Shown piece after piece: positions 41,071 to 52,316 of a stretch of 64,000 bases of DNA; positions within the stretch are counted from its first letter, which is position 1, and every line of letters starts with the position of its first letter. The translations under genes and the position numbers were made by a program. Source of the stretch: Aequorivita sp. HC6-5 (GTDB lineage: Bacteria; Bacteroidota; Bacteroidia; Flavobacteriales; Flavobacteriaceae); NCBI GenBank assembly GCA_905182755.1, contig CAJJCS010000003.1, forward strand, positions 1 to 64,000, read 5' to 3'. Below the pieces are notes generated by a model. That model searched no databases and was not told the origin of the DNA. It saw only the letters and a list, made by a program, of their open reading frames with translations.

Positions 41071-42840
41071 TTAATGATGCTCGGGTTTTATCTTGTCTTT
41101 TTGATCTAAGGTGTCATTTTCCTCTATGGGAGTTTCCTGCATAGGATTGTCCTGGGGTCTATTTTTAAAAACGTCAGCATTTAATTTTGATGCCTCTGGA
41201 AGATTTAATTGTTCTTGACTTTTTTCATCAAAAAAGGCTTCTTGAAATTTTGGTAGCGCAATGCCTTTTATTTTTGGCAGTAGGGGGAGCGGTTTCCCAT
41301 CAAATAATGCGTCTTTATTTTGTAATCGTTCTTCAGCTCGCCAACCAAAACCGGGTAATATTCTTGCCTCGGGAGGTATTTTTGAGAGTGGATATATTTT
41401 CCCAGTTCCTTTTTTAATAAAACGTATTCCTTCAATTTCTTGATTTTCCATATACATCTGTATGGAGCTAGATACAGTGTTGTTTATACCAATGAGCTCG
41501 TCATTATCGTTACGCGCAAAATAAATTACTTGTGCATTTTGGTCAATGTTTATGGTGTCCAGCTCATTGTTGGTAAATAGGCCAATAAGGCGTTTTCCTT
41601 TTACTTGATTATACCCCAAAGAATCTTTTTGAATCAAAAACGCATTGTTAAATACCTTTAAAGTGTCAAGTTGCTGGGTTCTGGTATTATTAATTAAATG
41701 AATTGTATCACCAGTCATCTGGTTCTCTCCAGTCCAAAGAACAGGAAGATGTATAAGTTTTGTGATTCCTTTTTTCTGGTTTACAAATATAGAATCACAC
41801 TTGCCGCTGGTTGGGGCTTGTTTTGGGTTGCTTGATTCTTTAAAAAAGCGTGCTTTGTAAAACCCTTTAAGAATTCTATTGTCTGGTTTTCCTGTAATTT
41901 GTAATGTATCTGCATGTATGTATACAGAATCACGTTCTTGAAGGGTTATAGCCAGGGCTCGTTTGGTAATAAAAACAGAATCTTTTTGTCTGAAAACCTC
42001 TGCATAATGCCCACGTATAATACTTTGATTACTGGTATCTATTACTTTAATGTTGTTGGTAGCAGAAGCAAAACTCCTATTTCTGTCAAAGTAAATGCTA
42101 TCTCCATAAAGTGTTCTGCTTTGGTAGTCTACTCTAGAGTTTTTTACAAAATAACCGGTATCTTCTCTAGTGTCATAAAAACCACGCTCACAATACACAG
42201 TACTGGAGTCACTTACTATGGTAGATGGGCCGTAGAGGTAACTTGCTCCCGTTTGCGAATAAAAATTAAGTTGCTGTGAGTTTATAGTGTATTTAGGATT
42301 TACAATCTTTACATCACTTTTAAATTGATAGTTTTTCTGCTCTGCGTAATACCTTCCAATTCTACTGGTTAGTGTACTGGCGGTATCTACTACAGTACCA
42401 CCGCTTCTGTAGTACGCCTCTTGCTTTACTCTATCAAAGTAAAGAGTATCTGTTTTGAGTGTTGTTTGGGGCTCTTTGAAGATAACATCACCGCTTGCAA
42501 ATGCAAATTGAGTATTGCCATTATACTCTGCATAATTACTATTCATGGAAATAGTATCACCTTGTTTTATTTTAACCTCACCATAGGCTTTTACAAAGTT
42601 GTCTTTTAGATACACATAGGCTTGATTACACCACATTTTAATTCCTTCATGGACAATATATACCTGTCCTTCTGTGTCTTGAGTGTATATGAAAGCATCT
42701 GGTAATTCTGGCTTTCGTTCTAGATACCCAGATTGAATGTCAACCTTGGTTTTATCTGTTTCTTGACTGGGTTGCGCTAGGGTAACTCCTGTAAAAAGGA
42801 GCAGTAGCAATAAACCTATATGTGGTATCTTTTTTTGCAA
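41071..42840 (-). CDS. OstA/LptA-like organic solvent tolerance domain protein
   Basis: Repeated OstA-type segments (NQAYVYLKDNFVKAYGEVKIKQGDTISMNSNYAEYNGNTQFAFASGDV). Confidence 0.85.
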   Translation of the reverse strand: MQKKIPHIGLLLLLLFTGVTLAQPSQETDKTKVDIQSGYLERKPELPDAFIYTQDTEGQVYIVHEGIKMWCNQAYVYLKDNFVKAYGEVKIKQGDTISMNSNYAEYNGNTQFAFASGDVIFKEPQTTLKTDTLYFDRVKQEAYYRSGGTVVDTASTLTSRIGRYYAEQKNYQFKSDVKIVNPKYTINSQQLNFYSQTGASYLYGPSTIVSDSSTVYCERGFYDTREDTGYFVKNSRVDYQSRTLYGDSIYFDRNRSFASATNNIKVIDTSNQSIIRGHYAEVFRQKDSVFITKRALAITLQERDSVYIHADTLQITGKPDNRILKGFYKARFFKESSNPKQAPTSGKCDSIFVNQKKGITKLIHLPVLWTGENQMTGDTIHLINNTRTQQLDTLKVFNNAFLIQKDSLGYNQVKGKRLIGLFTNNELDTINIDQNAQVIYFARNDNDELIGINNTVSSSIQMYMENQEIEGIRFIKKGTGKIYPLSKIPPEARILPGFGWRAEERLQNKDALFDGKPLPLLPKIKGIALPKFQEAFFDEKSQEQLNLPEASKLNADVFKNRPQDNPMQETPIEENDTLDQKDKIKPEHH

Positions 42841-42913
42841 TATATTTTTATACTGTTTTAGTATACTACTCCCAATTCAAATCAAAATATACTACAAAAC
42901 AACTGCTTTTTTT

Positions 42914-44185
42914 TTAACGGTGTATTGTTTGGGTTCTATCTGGACCTACTGAAACTATATTTATTGGTATTTCTAATTCTTTTTCTAGAAAATCAATGTA
43001 TTGGTTTAGTTCTTTAGGGAACTCAGAAGCCGCTCTCATTTTTGTTAAATCTTCTTTCCAACAAGGAAAACTTGTATAGATTGGCGTTACATTTTCTGGC
43101 TCGATGTTGTAGGGTAGGTGGGTGATGGTTTCTCCTTTGTATTTGTATGCCGTACATACCTTTAGGGTACTAAATCCAGAGAGTACATCTCCCTTCATCA
43201 TGTTTAATTGAGTAACTCCATTTACCTCACAAGTGTATTTTAAAGCTACTAAATCCAACCATCCACAACGTCTTGGCCTTCCAGTTACCGCTCCAAATTC
43301 ACGTCCTATTTTTGCCATTTCAACACCTACTTTATCAAAAAGTTCGGTAGGGAATGGGCCAGAGCCAACACGTGTGGTGTAAGCTTTAAAGATTCCGTAT
43401 ACTTCTTTTACTTTATTTGGCGCAATTCCTAAACCTGTGCAAGCGCCTGCTGCTGTTGTATTTGAAGATGTTACAAATGGGTAAGTTCCAAAATCAATAT
43501 CAAGTAAAGATCCTTGAGCACCCTCTGCCAATATTGTTTTTCCAGCTTTTATTGCCTCATGAAAATACTGCTCACTGTCAATAAATGTTAATTCTTTTAG
43601 GCGGTCTATAGCCTCATAAAATTCAGCTTCCATTTCATCTAGATCATACTGTATGTCTACATCATAAAACGAAATCATTGACTCATGTTTGTTGGCCAGT
43701 TGGCGGTATTTTGTTTTCCAGTCTTTCATTTCTAGATCACCAATACGAATTCCGTTTCTACCGGTTTTATCCATATAGGTAGGCCCTATTCCTTTTAATG
43801 TAGAGCCAATCTTTGCTTTGCCTTTACTGGCCTCACTTGCTGCATCTAAGAGCCTGTGGGTAGGCAAAATAAGGTGAGCTTTTCTTGATATTATTAACTT
43901 GGCTTTGTAGTCTATATCGAATTGATCTAAACCTTCCAATTCTTTTACAAAAACAACAGGATCTATCACAACACCATTGCCAATGACATTCATGGCTGTT
44001 TTGTGAAAAATTCCTGATGGAATAGTCCTTAAAACGTGTTTAATACCATCAAACTCTAAGGTGTGTCCTGCATTAGGACCTCCTTGAAAGCGAGCAATGA
44101 TATCATAATCTGCTGTTAGTACATCGACGATTTTTCCTTTTCCTTCGTCTCCCCATTGTAATCCAAGTAGTAAGTCTACTGCCAT
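42914..44185 (-). CDS. purA: Adenylosuccinate synthase
   Basis: LLGLQWGDEGKGKIVDVLTADYDIIARFQGGPNAGHTLEFDG. Confidence 0.98.
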   Translation of the reverse strand: MAVDLLLGLQWGDEGKGKIVDVLTADYDIIARFQGGPNAGHTLEFDGIKHVLRTIPSGIFHKTAMNVIGNGVVIDPVVFVKELEGLDQFDIDYKAKLIISRKAHLILPTHRLLDAASEASKGKAKIGSTLKGIGPTYMDKTGRNGIRIGDLEMKDWKTKYRQLANKHESMISFYDVDIQYDLDEMEAEFYEAIDRLKELTFIDSEQYFHEAIKAGKTILAEGAQGSLLDIDFGTYPFVTSSNTTAAGACTGLGIAPNKVKEVYGIFKAYTTRVGSGPFPTELFDKVGVEMAKIGREFGAVTGRPRRCGWLDLVALKYTCEVNGVTQLNMMKGDVLSGFSTLKVCTAYKYKGETITHLPYNIEPENVTPIYTSFPCWKEDLTKMRAASEFPKELNQYIDFLEKELEIPINIVSVGPDRTQTIHR

Positions 44186-44202
44186 AATTGTAATGTATTT
44201 CC

Positions 44203-44661
44203 CTATTGCTTTGGGTTGGTTGTGTTTTTTGTTCCGTAAAAATATAGCGAGTGTTTAGATATGGTAATATCAAAAACATCTTCTATGGTTTTTTTAATAT
44301 TCTGTATTCTTGGATCACAGAATTCTATGACTTCTCCGTTGTCTAGAATAACATGATCGTGTTGTTTATCAAAATATGATTTTTCGTAATGTGCTTGATT
44401 CTGCCCAAATTGATGCTTACGAACCAACATGCATTCTAGCAATAATTCTATAGTGTTGTATAGTGTTGCTCTACTTACACGATAGTTTTTGTTTTTCATT
44501 ATGATATATAAAGACTCAATATCAAAATGTTCTTCCTGATCGTATATTTCTTGAAGTATAGCGAAGCGTTCAGGTGTTTTACGGTGCCCTTTTGTCTCTA
44601 AAAATGCAGTGAACACATTTTTTACAATATCTTGATTGTTTGCTTCAGTTTTTGAACTCAT
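44203..44661 (-). CDS. Fur family transcriptional regulator
   Basis: [51 protein letters not shown]. Confidence 0.92.
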   Translation of the reverse strand: MSSKTEANNQDIVKNVFTAFLETKGHRKTPERFAILQEIYDQEEHFDIESLYIIMKNKNYRVSRATLYNTIELLLECMLVRKHQFGQNQAHYEKSYFDKQHDHVILDNGEVIEFCDPRIQNIKKTIEDVFDITISKHSLYFYGTKNTTNPKQ

Positions 44662-44788
44662 AGTATGGCAATGAATTGCTTAGCTATTAATGCAATTTAG
44701 ATACCCTTTTGGCTACCATATAATTGCTACGGATACTTAAAATTTAATTCTAAATTATTTTATACCTTAATGGTCAAAAATAGCAAAA

Positions 44789-46993
44789 TTACAAACGAGT
44801 TACTTTATCAATTCCGTTTATTTTTTTAATGTTTTGAACCAAGTTATTAAGAATGTTTTTGTTTTTAACTACAACTACAATTTTCCCTGTAAACAATCCG
44901 TCATTAGTGTCAAAATGAACCCGTTTCATATCTATATTTAAATTGTTTGACACTTCTTTTGTCACGTTATTAACTAAGCCCATAGCGTCAATTCCGCTGA
45001 TGAGTAGCTCTGCCTTAAATTCTCGTTGAGAAGAATCTATCCACTTTGCTTTTTGAACCCTGTAATTATAACTTCCTTGGAGCTGTACGGCATTAGGACA
45101 ATTTTTCTTATGTACTTTAATCCCTTCTGTCACGGTTAAAAAACCAAACACATCATCTCCAGCAATTGGATTGCAACAACTTGCTATTTTGTAATCTAGT
45201 TGTTGCTCATCTTTTCCAAAAACCAATTGATCAAATTTTTCTGTAATTTCTTCTTTATTTACATCACTTTGGTTGGGTTGTTTTCTAATTTTATTTTTAA
45301 TAAAACTCACCAACACATTTGTTCTAGAGGCTGCAAAATCTTTTAATTGTTTGTTATCTATAATACCAGCGCCCACTCTATAAAATAAATCAAGACTTGT
45401 TTTTACCTTATAAAACTGAACCAATTGGTTGATGGTTTTTTCATCAAGATTAATCTTAAGTGATTTTAACTTACGGCGCAGTATTTCTTTACCGTCATTT
45501 GCGATATTCTTCCGCTCTTCTTTGAGAGAGGATTTGATTTTTGATTGTGCTCTACTTGTAGATGCGTAATCCAGCCAGTTGGCAGTTGGTTTTGCGTTAT
45601 TGGAGGTTATTATCTCTACTTGGTCTCCACTTTGCAAGGGGTGGCTCAGAGGCACTAATTTACCGTTCACCTTGGTGCCTCTTGTGTGCATGCCTACTTC
45701 TGTATGTATATGAAATGCGAAATCTAAGGCAGAGGCGCCCTTGGGCAGTGAATATAAATCTCCCTTGGGTGTAAACACAAAAATCTCTTTTGCGTACAAA
45801 CTAAGTTTAAATTCTTCTACAAAATCTAAGGCGCTAATATCCTGGTTTTCTAGGGTGTCTTGTAATTTATTAAGCCATAGATCAAGCCCGCCTTCATCAC
45901 TATCCTCATTTTTGTATTTGTAGTGAGCAGCAAACCCTTTTTCTGCAATTTCATTCATACGCTCACTACGTATTTGCACTTCTACCCATTTGCCTTTTGG
46001 GCCCATTACAGTAATATGTAAGGCTTCATAACCTGTAGATTTTGGAGAAGAGATCCAATCTCTTAACCTCACTGGGTTGGGACGAAAATTGTCTGTAACA
46101 ATGCTATAGATTTTCCAGGCCAAGAATTTTTCATTGGCAAGATCACTTTTATATATGATACGCACTGCAAACTTATCATAGACCTCATCAAAGCTTACGT
46201 TTTGAGCCACAATCTTTCTGCGTATGCTATAAATTGATTTTGGTCTTCCTTTTATTTCGTAGCTTAAATTTTCAGCAGTTAAAGAATCTTCAATTGTTTT
46301 TGAAAATGCTTTGATATAAGCATCTTGTTCTTCTTTACTATCTTTTATTTTACTTAGAATATCATTATATATTTCACGCTCTGTATATTTTAAGCTCAAA
46401 TCTTCTAGCTCAGATTTTATTTTATACAAGCCAATACGATGTGCCATTGGAGCATAGATATACAAAGTCTCACTTGCAATTTTTTCTTGCTTGTAAACCG
46501 GCATAGCATCCATTGTTTGCATGTTATGCAATCGATCTGCAATTTTTATAATGATAACCCTAATATCTTCATTAAGGGTTAAAAGCATTTTTCTGAAATT
46601 CTCCGCCTGCAAAGACACATCACCCTCATAAGGCATTTTAGAAATCTTTGTTAACCCTTGTACAATACGGGCAACAGTCTCTCCAAATAGTTGTTCAATG
46701 TCTGTAAAGGTGTATTTGGTGTCTTCAATAACATCATGAAGTAGGGCAGCGGCAATAGATGTGGCATCTAGTCCAATCTCACTGGCCACAATTTTAGCCA
46801 CAGCAATAGGATGAAAAATATAAGCCTCACCACTTTTTCTGCGCTGGTGTTTGTGTGCATCTACAGCAACATCAAAAGCAGAGCGTATGAGTTTTTTGTC
46901 TTCCTTAGATAAGATACGATAACTTATCTTGAGAAGCTCCTTATACTGTTTTGCTATAGCTTTGTTTTCCTGCTCTATATCAATTTCTGTCAT
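44789..46993 (-). CDS. RelA/SpoT family bifunctional (p)ppGpp synthetase/hydrolase
   Basis: HD domain (HPIAVAKIVASEIGLDATSIAAALLHDVIEDT), synthetase, TGS and ACT domains. Confidence 0.95.
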   Translation of the reverse strand: MTEIDIEQENKAIAKQYKELLKISYRILSKEDKKLIRSAFDVAVDAHKHQRRKSGEAYIFHPIAVAKIVASEIGLDATSIAAALLHDVIEDTKYTFTDIEQLFGETVARIVQGLTKISKMPYEGDVSLQAENFRKMLLTLNEDIRVIIIKIADRLHNMQTMDAMPVYKQEKIASETLYIYAPMAHRIGLYKIKSELEDLSLKYTEREIYNDILSKIKDSKEEQDAYIKAFSKTIEDSLTAENLSYEIKGRPKSIYSIRRKIVAQNVSFDEVYDKFAVRIIYKSDLANEKFLAWKIYSIVTDNFRPNPVRLRDWISSPKSTGYEALHITVMGPKGKWVEVQIRSERMNEIAEKGFAAHYKYKNEDSDEGGLDLWLNKLQDTLENQDISALDFVEEFKLSLYAKEIFVFTPKGDLYSLPKGASALDFAFHIHTEVGMHTRGTKVNGKLVPLSHPLQSGDQVEIITSNNAKPTANWLDYASTSRAQSKIKSSLKEERKNIANDGKEILRRKLKSLKINLDEKTINQLVQFYKVKTSLDLFYRVGAGIIDNKQLKDFAASRTNVLVSFIKNKIRKQPNQSDVNKEEITEKFDQLVFGKDEQQLDYKIASCCNPIAGDDVFGFLTVTEGIKVHKKNCPNAVQLQGSYNYRVQKAKWIDSSQREFKAELLISGIDAMGLVNNVTKEVSNNLNIDMKRVHFDTNDGLFTGKIVVVVKNKNILNNLVQNIKKINGIDKVTRL

Positions 46994-47091
46994 AGATTAA
47001 AAATACAAATTCCAATTTTTAAAAAAAATTATAAGAGTTTAATTTTCAAATAAAAAAAAGACGCGTTTAAAAGAGACTAATTTCAACAAAA

Positions 47092-47883
47092 TTAAAAGCC
47101 TCGTTGTCTTTTTGCTTCAAAAATTAAAATACCAGCGGCCACAGATACATTCATGCTGTCAATGGCTCCTTGCATAGGGATGTGAATGTTTTGAGTGCTT
47201 TGAGTGCGCCAAATTTCAGACAAACCTGTTGCTTCTGTACCTACAGCAATAGCAGTGGGTTTTGTGAAGTCTTGGCTATGATAGGGTTTAGATTCCTGTA
47301 AAATAGCGCTAAAGAGCTGTATGTTTTGCTGGGCTAGAAAATCAATAATTTCTTGGGTGCTTCCCGTTGCAATGTTGTTGGTAAATAAACATCCAACACT
47401 ACTTCTAATAATATTTGGGTTATAGAGGTCTGTCTTTGGGTTTGCAATGATAAAACCATCAAGATTTGCTGCATCTGCACTGCGCAGTAAAGCGCCAATA
47501 TTTCCCGGTTTTTCTGGAGCTTCTGCAATGAGTATTAAAGGGTTTTTATTTTTAAAACGTAACTTGTTTAAAGCAAGTTCCTTTGTTTTTACAATTGCCA
47601 AGATCCCTTCAGTGGTTTTGCGATAGGCCAGTTTTTGATATACCTCTAAAGAAATTTCAATAATTTGAGTGTTTTCAGTGGTATATTTAGTGCTATTTTC
47701 TGAGCAAATTGCCTCACAAAAAAGCAGCGTTTGCACCTCATAACCACCGCTAATGGCAAGCTGAATTTCTCGCTGCCCTTCTACCAAGAAAAGACCTTGT
47801 TTACGTCTTTCTCTTGATTTTTCTAGCAATACTAAACACTGTTTAATCAAGCTATTTTGAGTGCTGTCTATTTTTTTATTCAT
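47092..47883 (-). CDS. TrmH/SpoU-family RNA methyltransferase
   Basis: ILIAEAPEKPGNIGALLRSADAANLDGFIIANP...AVGTEATGLSEIWR...HIPMQGAIDSMNVSVAAGILIFEA. Confidence 0.93.
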   Translation of the reverse strand: MNKKIDSTQNSLIKQCLVLLEKSRERRKQGLFLVEGQREIQLAISGGYEVQTLLFCEAICSENSTKYTTENTQIIEISLEVYQKLAYRKTTEGILAIVKTKELALNKLRFKNKNPLILIAEAPEKPGNIGALLRSADAANLDGFIIANPKTDLYNPNIIRSSVGCLFTNNIATGSTQEIIDFLAQQNIQLFSAILQESKPYHSQDFTKPTAIAVGTEATGLSEIWRTQSTQNIHIPMQGAIDSMNVSVAAGILIFEAKRQRGF

Positions 47884-47921
47884 AGCTTTTTTAAAACCTT
47901 TAGTGGTGTTTTAAGGGCTGT

Positions 47922-49211
47922 TTATTTTTGGTTGTATTTACCCATATAACGTTTCCATAATTCTGTTTGATGGGTTTCTAAGGAAATATCACGGCCATCA
48001 ATAAAAGCTCTACTTAAATTATTTCCCATCATATCAAGGGCATCTCCTTCGCTGATAAACAAAGTGGCACTCTTTCCAAGCTCAAGAGTTCCGTACTTAT
48101 CAAGGCCTAAAATTTTTGCTGTATTACCAGAAATAAGCTGCAATGCTGTCTCTTTATCCATGCCTTGACCCACAAGTTGCCCTGCATAAAAGGGTAAGTT
48201 TCTTGTCTGGAAATTAGACATGCTACTATTTTGTAATCCAACGAGTAAACCTCCCTCTACAAGTAATTTAGGGAGTTTGTAAGGCAAATCATAATGATCA
48301 TCTGCGCTTTTTGGAAGCGCATGTGTTTGCTGAACCAGAACGGGGATATCATGCTGCTTTAAAAAAGGAATTATTTTGTATCCCTGATAGGCCCCAATTA
48401 AAACAATTTGATCTATCCCAGCTTGCTTACTAAGTGTAATAGCATCTATAATTTCTTTCTCTCCATCTGCATAGACATATAGTTTTTTAGACCCATCAAA
48501 TAGTCCTTGCATAGCCTTTAAAGATTCATTTGCTGCTTGGTCTTCTCCAGAGCCAAAGGCTTTAGAGCTTTTAAGGTAGGTGGTTATTTTTTGTGTTTGT
48601 TTGGTGTAGTTTTTATTTGGTTGGTACCCTCTTGGCTCCCCAGCCCACCATCTTCCTCTTCTAAAGGTACTTGGCCAATGCAGGTGTATGCCATCATCTG
48701 TTTTAATAGCGGCATCTTCCCAGTTCCAGGCATCAAACTGTACAATAGATGAGCTTCCAGAGATTGTACCACCTTGAGGTGTAATTTGCCCAATCAGTAC
48801 GCCATTTGGGCGCATAGACTCTACCACTTTACTCTCAGCATTGTAGGCAATGATACTTCTAATGTGAGGTATCATATCACCAATTTCGTCTTGATCATTA
48901 CTGGCCCTTACCGCATTCACTTCAATAAGTCCTAATGATTTTGCAGGTGCTATAAAGCCAGGGTATACATGTTTGCCTGTTGCGTTTATAATAGTCCCTT
49001 TAGCGCTTATACCAGAGGTTCCAACGGCTGTTAAAATTCCATTTTCAAAAATAATGGTTGCGTTTTCAATGGTATTTCCATTACCAATATGAGCTGTGGC
49101 TCCAGTAATGGTTATGGCTCCCTTTTGAGAAGGAGCAGGGGTCTGTTGTGCGGCTACAGATAATCCAGTTATAGCCGTTATTACAATTAATAAGTGTCTT
49201 AATGTGTTCAT
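47922..49211 (-). CDS. Amidohydrolase family protein (secreted)
   Basis: Signal peptide; ATGKHVYPGFIAPAKSLGLIEVNAVRAS; SGNTAKILGLDKYGTLELGKSATLFIS. Confidence 0.88.
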   Translation of the reverse strand: MNTLRHLLIVITAITGLSVAAQQTPAPSQKGAITITGATAHIGNGNTIENATIIFENGILTAVGTSGISAKGTIINATGKHVYPGFIAPAKSLGLIEVNAVRASNDQDEIGDMIPHIRSIIAYNAESKVVESMRPNGVLIGQITPQGGTISGSSSIVQFDAWNWEDAAIKTDDGIHLHWPSTFRRGRWWAGEPRGYQPNKNYTKQTQKITTYLKSSKAFGSGEDQAANESLKAMQGLFDGSKKLYVYADGEKEIIDAITLSKQAGIDQIVLIGAYQGYKIIPFLKQHDIPVLVQQTHALPKSADDHYDLPYKLPKLLVEGGLLVGLQNSSMSNFQTRNLPFYAGQLVGQGMDKETALQLISGNTAKILGLDKYGTLELGKSATLFISEGDALDMMGNNLSRAFIDGRDISLETHQTELWKRYMGKYNQK

Positions 49212-49232
49212 AATATATACGTGCTATGGTTA

Positions 49233-52201
49233 TTAAAATTCAGTGTCACAGTGAAAATTCTTGTTTGTTTTTTTGACAGGGGGTTTTGTTTTACCTCCAT
49301 TTTCCTTTTCATTAAGCATCATGGTCATTAGCATATTTCTCTCTGCTGATATAGCTGTTCTTTTTTGCTTATCTAAGTCCAAATCAAAATAGGTTTTTCC
49401 TTCTATAATGGTTTTTTCTGCCTTAGAATATACAGACATGGGGTGGCCATTCCACAACACTAAATCTGCATCTTTTCCTATTTTAATACTCCCAACTCTA
49501 TGGTCTAAATGCAATAGCTTTGCAGGGTTTATGGTTACTGTTTTCCAAGCCTCTTGCTCGGTCATACCACCGTATTTGAAAGTTTTTGCAGCCTCTTGGT
49601 TTAAACGTCTAGACATTTCACCATCATCACTATTAATGGCTACGGTAACCCCTTGAGAGGCCATAATTGCGGCATTGTAAGGGATGGCATCATTCACTTC
49701 ATACTTATAGGCCCACCAGTCACTAAAGGTAGAGGCGCCCACACCATGAGCAGCCATTTTATCTGCAACTTTATATCCTTCTAATATGTGTGTGAATGTG
49801 TTGATGCGAAAATTAAATTTCTCGGCAACTTTCATGAGCATGTTAATCTCGCTTTGCACATAACTGTGGCAACTTATAAAACGCTCACCGTTTAAAATTT
49901 CGGCCAATGTTTGCAGTTCATCATCAATGCGGTAGGGTTTGCCACTTTTTTTCAATTCATCGTAGGCTTTAGCTCTGTTAAAGTAGTTACATACAACTGC
50001 TCTACACCCATACGGGTTTGCGGAAAACGGCTGTAACTCTCCCAGTTAGATTGTTTTACATTTTCTCCTAGTGCAAACTTGATAAATTTAGGGCTGTTGT
50101 CATAAAGTAATCCATCTGCATCTTCTCCCCATTTTAGTTTTAAAATGGCAGAACGCCCACCAATGGGGTTCGCAGATCCATGAAGTATCTGTATGGAGGT
50201 AACCCCGCCGGCTAGGTTGCGGTAAATGTTTACATCTTCAGGGTCTACAACATCTTCTATGGTAACCTCTGCAGAGGAGTTTTGCCCTCCCTCATTGATA
50301 GAGAGTGCTGCAATATGGCTATGCTCATCTATAATACCTGCTGTAAGGTGTTTGCCTGTTGCATCAATTTCTATAGCACCTTTAGAAGATAGATTTTTTC
50401 CAATTTTAGATATTTTACCATCCTTAACAAGTACATCGGTATTTTTTAAAATTCCTTCTGCCTCACTAGTCCAAACTGTTGCGTTTTTAAACAGTAGTGT
50501 TTGCTCTCTTGGCTGAGTTGTGTTTCCTAGACCTACATTTGGATAGGTTATAGGCATAATCTCACGAAGGGCACCTTTAGTTGCAGTGTCTTTGTTTTTA
50601 TCTGAAATGGCTTTGGCCTCGCCCATGTTTCTATTTGCATTAAAGGTAGTTTCTACACCACTAGGCAGTACTGCTTTGCCTGTAAAGCTCATCGTGTTTT
50701 TTTCAATAATTGCTGTAGTGCGGTACACATCATTAGATTCTTTGTCAGTAAAAGAAAGAGTTATCCAGTTGTCTTTATAGGTTAGTTTTGCAGAAAAATC
50801 TGTTTCGCCTAGAGTCACTTTAGCTTTTGGTTTTGCAGCTTCTCCAGAGATTTCTAGAGTATAACTAAGCCCTGCTAAGGCTAGGTTGTAAGATCCTCTA
50901 ATATCTGTTTGATCCATGGTATTGATTACACTTCTTGTTCCTTGGACCCAGTTTTCGTGGAGTGTAGTGCCCTTTTCAAATAAAGGGCCAGAGGTAATCA
51001 AAAAATTGGCATATTTTCCATTATCTAGTGATCCTACTTTATCGCTAATTTGAAGCATACGAGCAGGCTCAGTGGTCAATGCCTCTAAAGCCTTTGTTTT
51101 ATCTAGACCATACTTAATAGCAACTAAAAGATCTTTAGTAAAATCTTTTGGTTTTTTAGACTTAAAGGTGGTCAGGGCAAAAGGCACTGCGTTGTCTTGT
51201 AATGCTTTTGGATTTGTTGGTGCTTGGTTCCAGGCGCGCATATCTTCTAGAGATAGATAGCTAGCCATATAAGGGTTACTTACATCATAGGGGTCTGGAA
51301 AATTTAATGGGATAATATAACTAGCATTGGTTGCTTTTGTTTGTTGTATCATCTCATACTCATCACCGCCCCCAACAATGAGGTAGTTAATTCCAAACTG
51401 ATTTCCAATTTTGGCCGCCCTTAAGTTGTTGCTTTTGTTTCCTGCCTCGAAGATGGATACTTTGTTTTTATTTTTAAGTAAAGCTTCTAATGACCTGTCT
51501 TTGGTAGGTATGTTTCCTTTTTCATACCAATGTGCATCGTGATATACTTGACGCAGCAGTGCCATGGCTCCCATGAGAGATCCTGGGTATGATTGTCTAC
51601 TAGTAACACTTTTAGAAAATGAATAGTGCTGTGCTAACGCGTCATCAATAATGCGCATTGCCTGGTTGCCTTGATCGTTAAGTGCTACAAGTAGTCCTGT
51701 ACCACGTGCAATTCCGTCCATGCTGTGGGTGTTTACAAGACCAAAACCTTCATTACGCATTGCTTTAGCCGCTTTTGAGTCATAGGTGAAATGATCTATG
51801 GCGTTTTTCTCTGGCATGATATGGTCATTCCAGTAAAATCCATCTCGTGATGCACCGTATTGGGGAGAACGGCGTCCTCCAGAGGTGCGCTCAGGATTTT
51901 TAACCCCAAAATTTGTGTACGAATCTATAAATGAAGGGTATATAAATTTTCCTTCCAGATCTACCACAACAGTATTGCTTGGAATAGCCACGTTTTTACC
52001 AGAAGCTATTACTTTTCCTTGTTTAATAAGTAGGGTTGCATTATTTATTTTGTTTGTTGGAGAGACAAATAATGTTGCATTAGTAAAAGCAGTGTATTGC
52101 GCATTGTTTTCTTTTACGCCATCGTTTTTAGGAAAGTATTCTTGTGAAATACCAATATGCGAAATACAAAGAACAAGCAACAGCAGTATGTTTTTTTTCA
52201 T
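49233..52201 (-). pseudogene. Amidohydrolase family protein (about 1000 aa), split by one frameshift near 49970
   Basis: ORF 49952..52201 ends TELKPTMN*; the alternate frame gives KAYDELKKSGKPYRIDDELQTLAEIL, continuous with ORF 49233..49955. Amidohydrolase motifs LTAGIIDEHSHIA and NPAKLLHLDHRVGSIKIGKDADLVLWNG. Confidence 0.88.
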
Positions 52202-52316
52202 AGCATTGAAGATTTATTGTTTTTTTCTTAAAGATACCAATATATGGCATCCAAAAGGTTATGTGTGGTTGTTAAAAATATCATAATTGAAAATTTAAAA
52301 ATATTTTAAGCAAACC

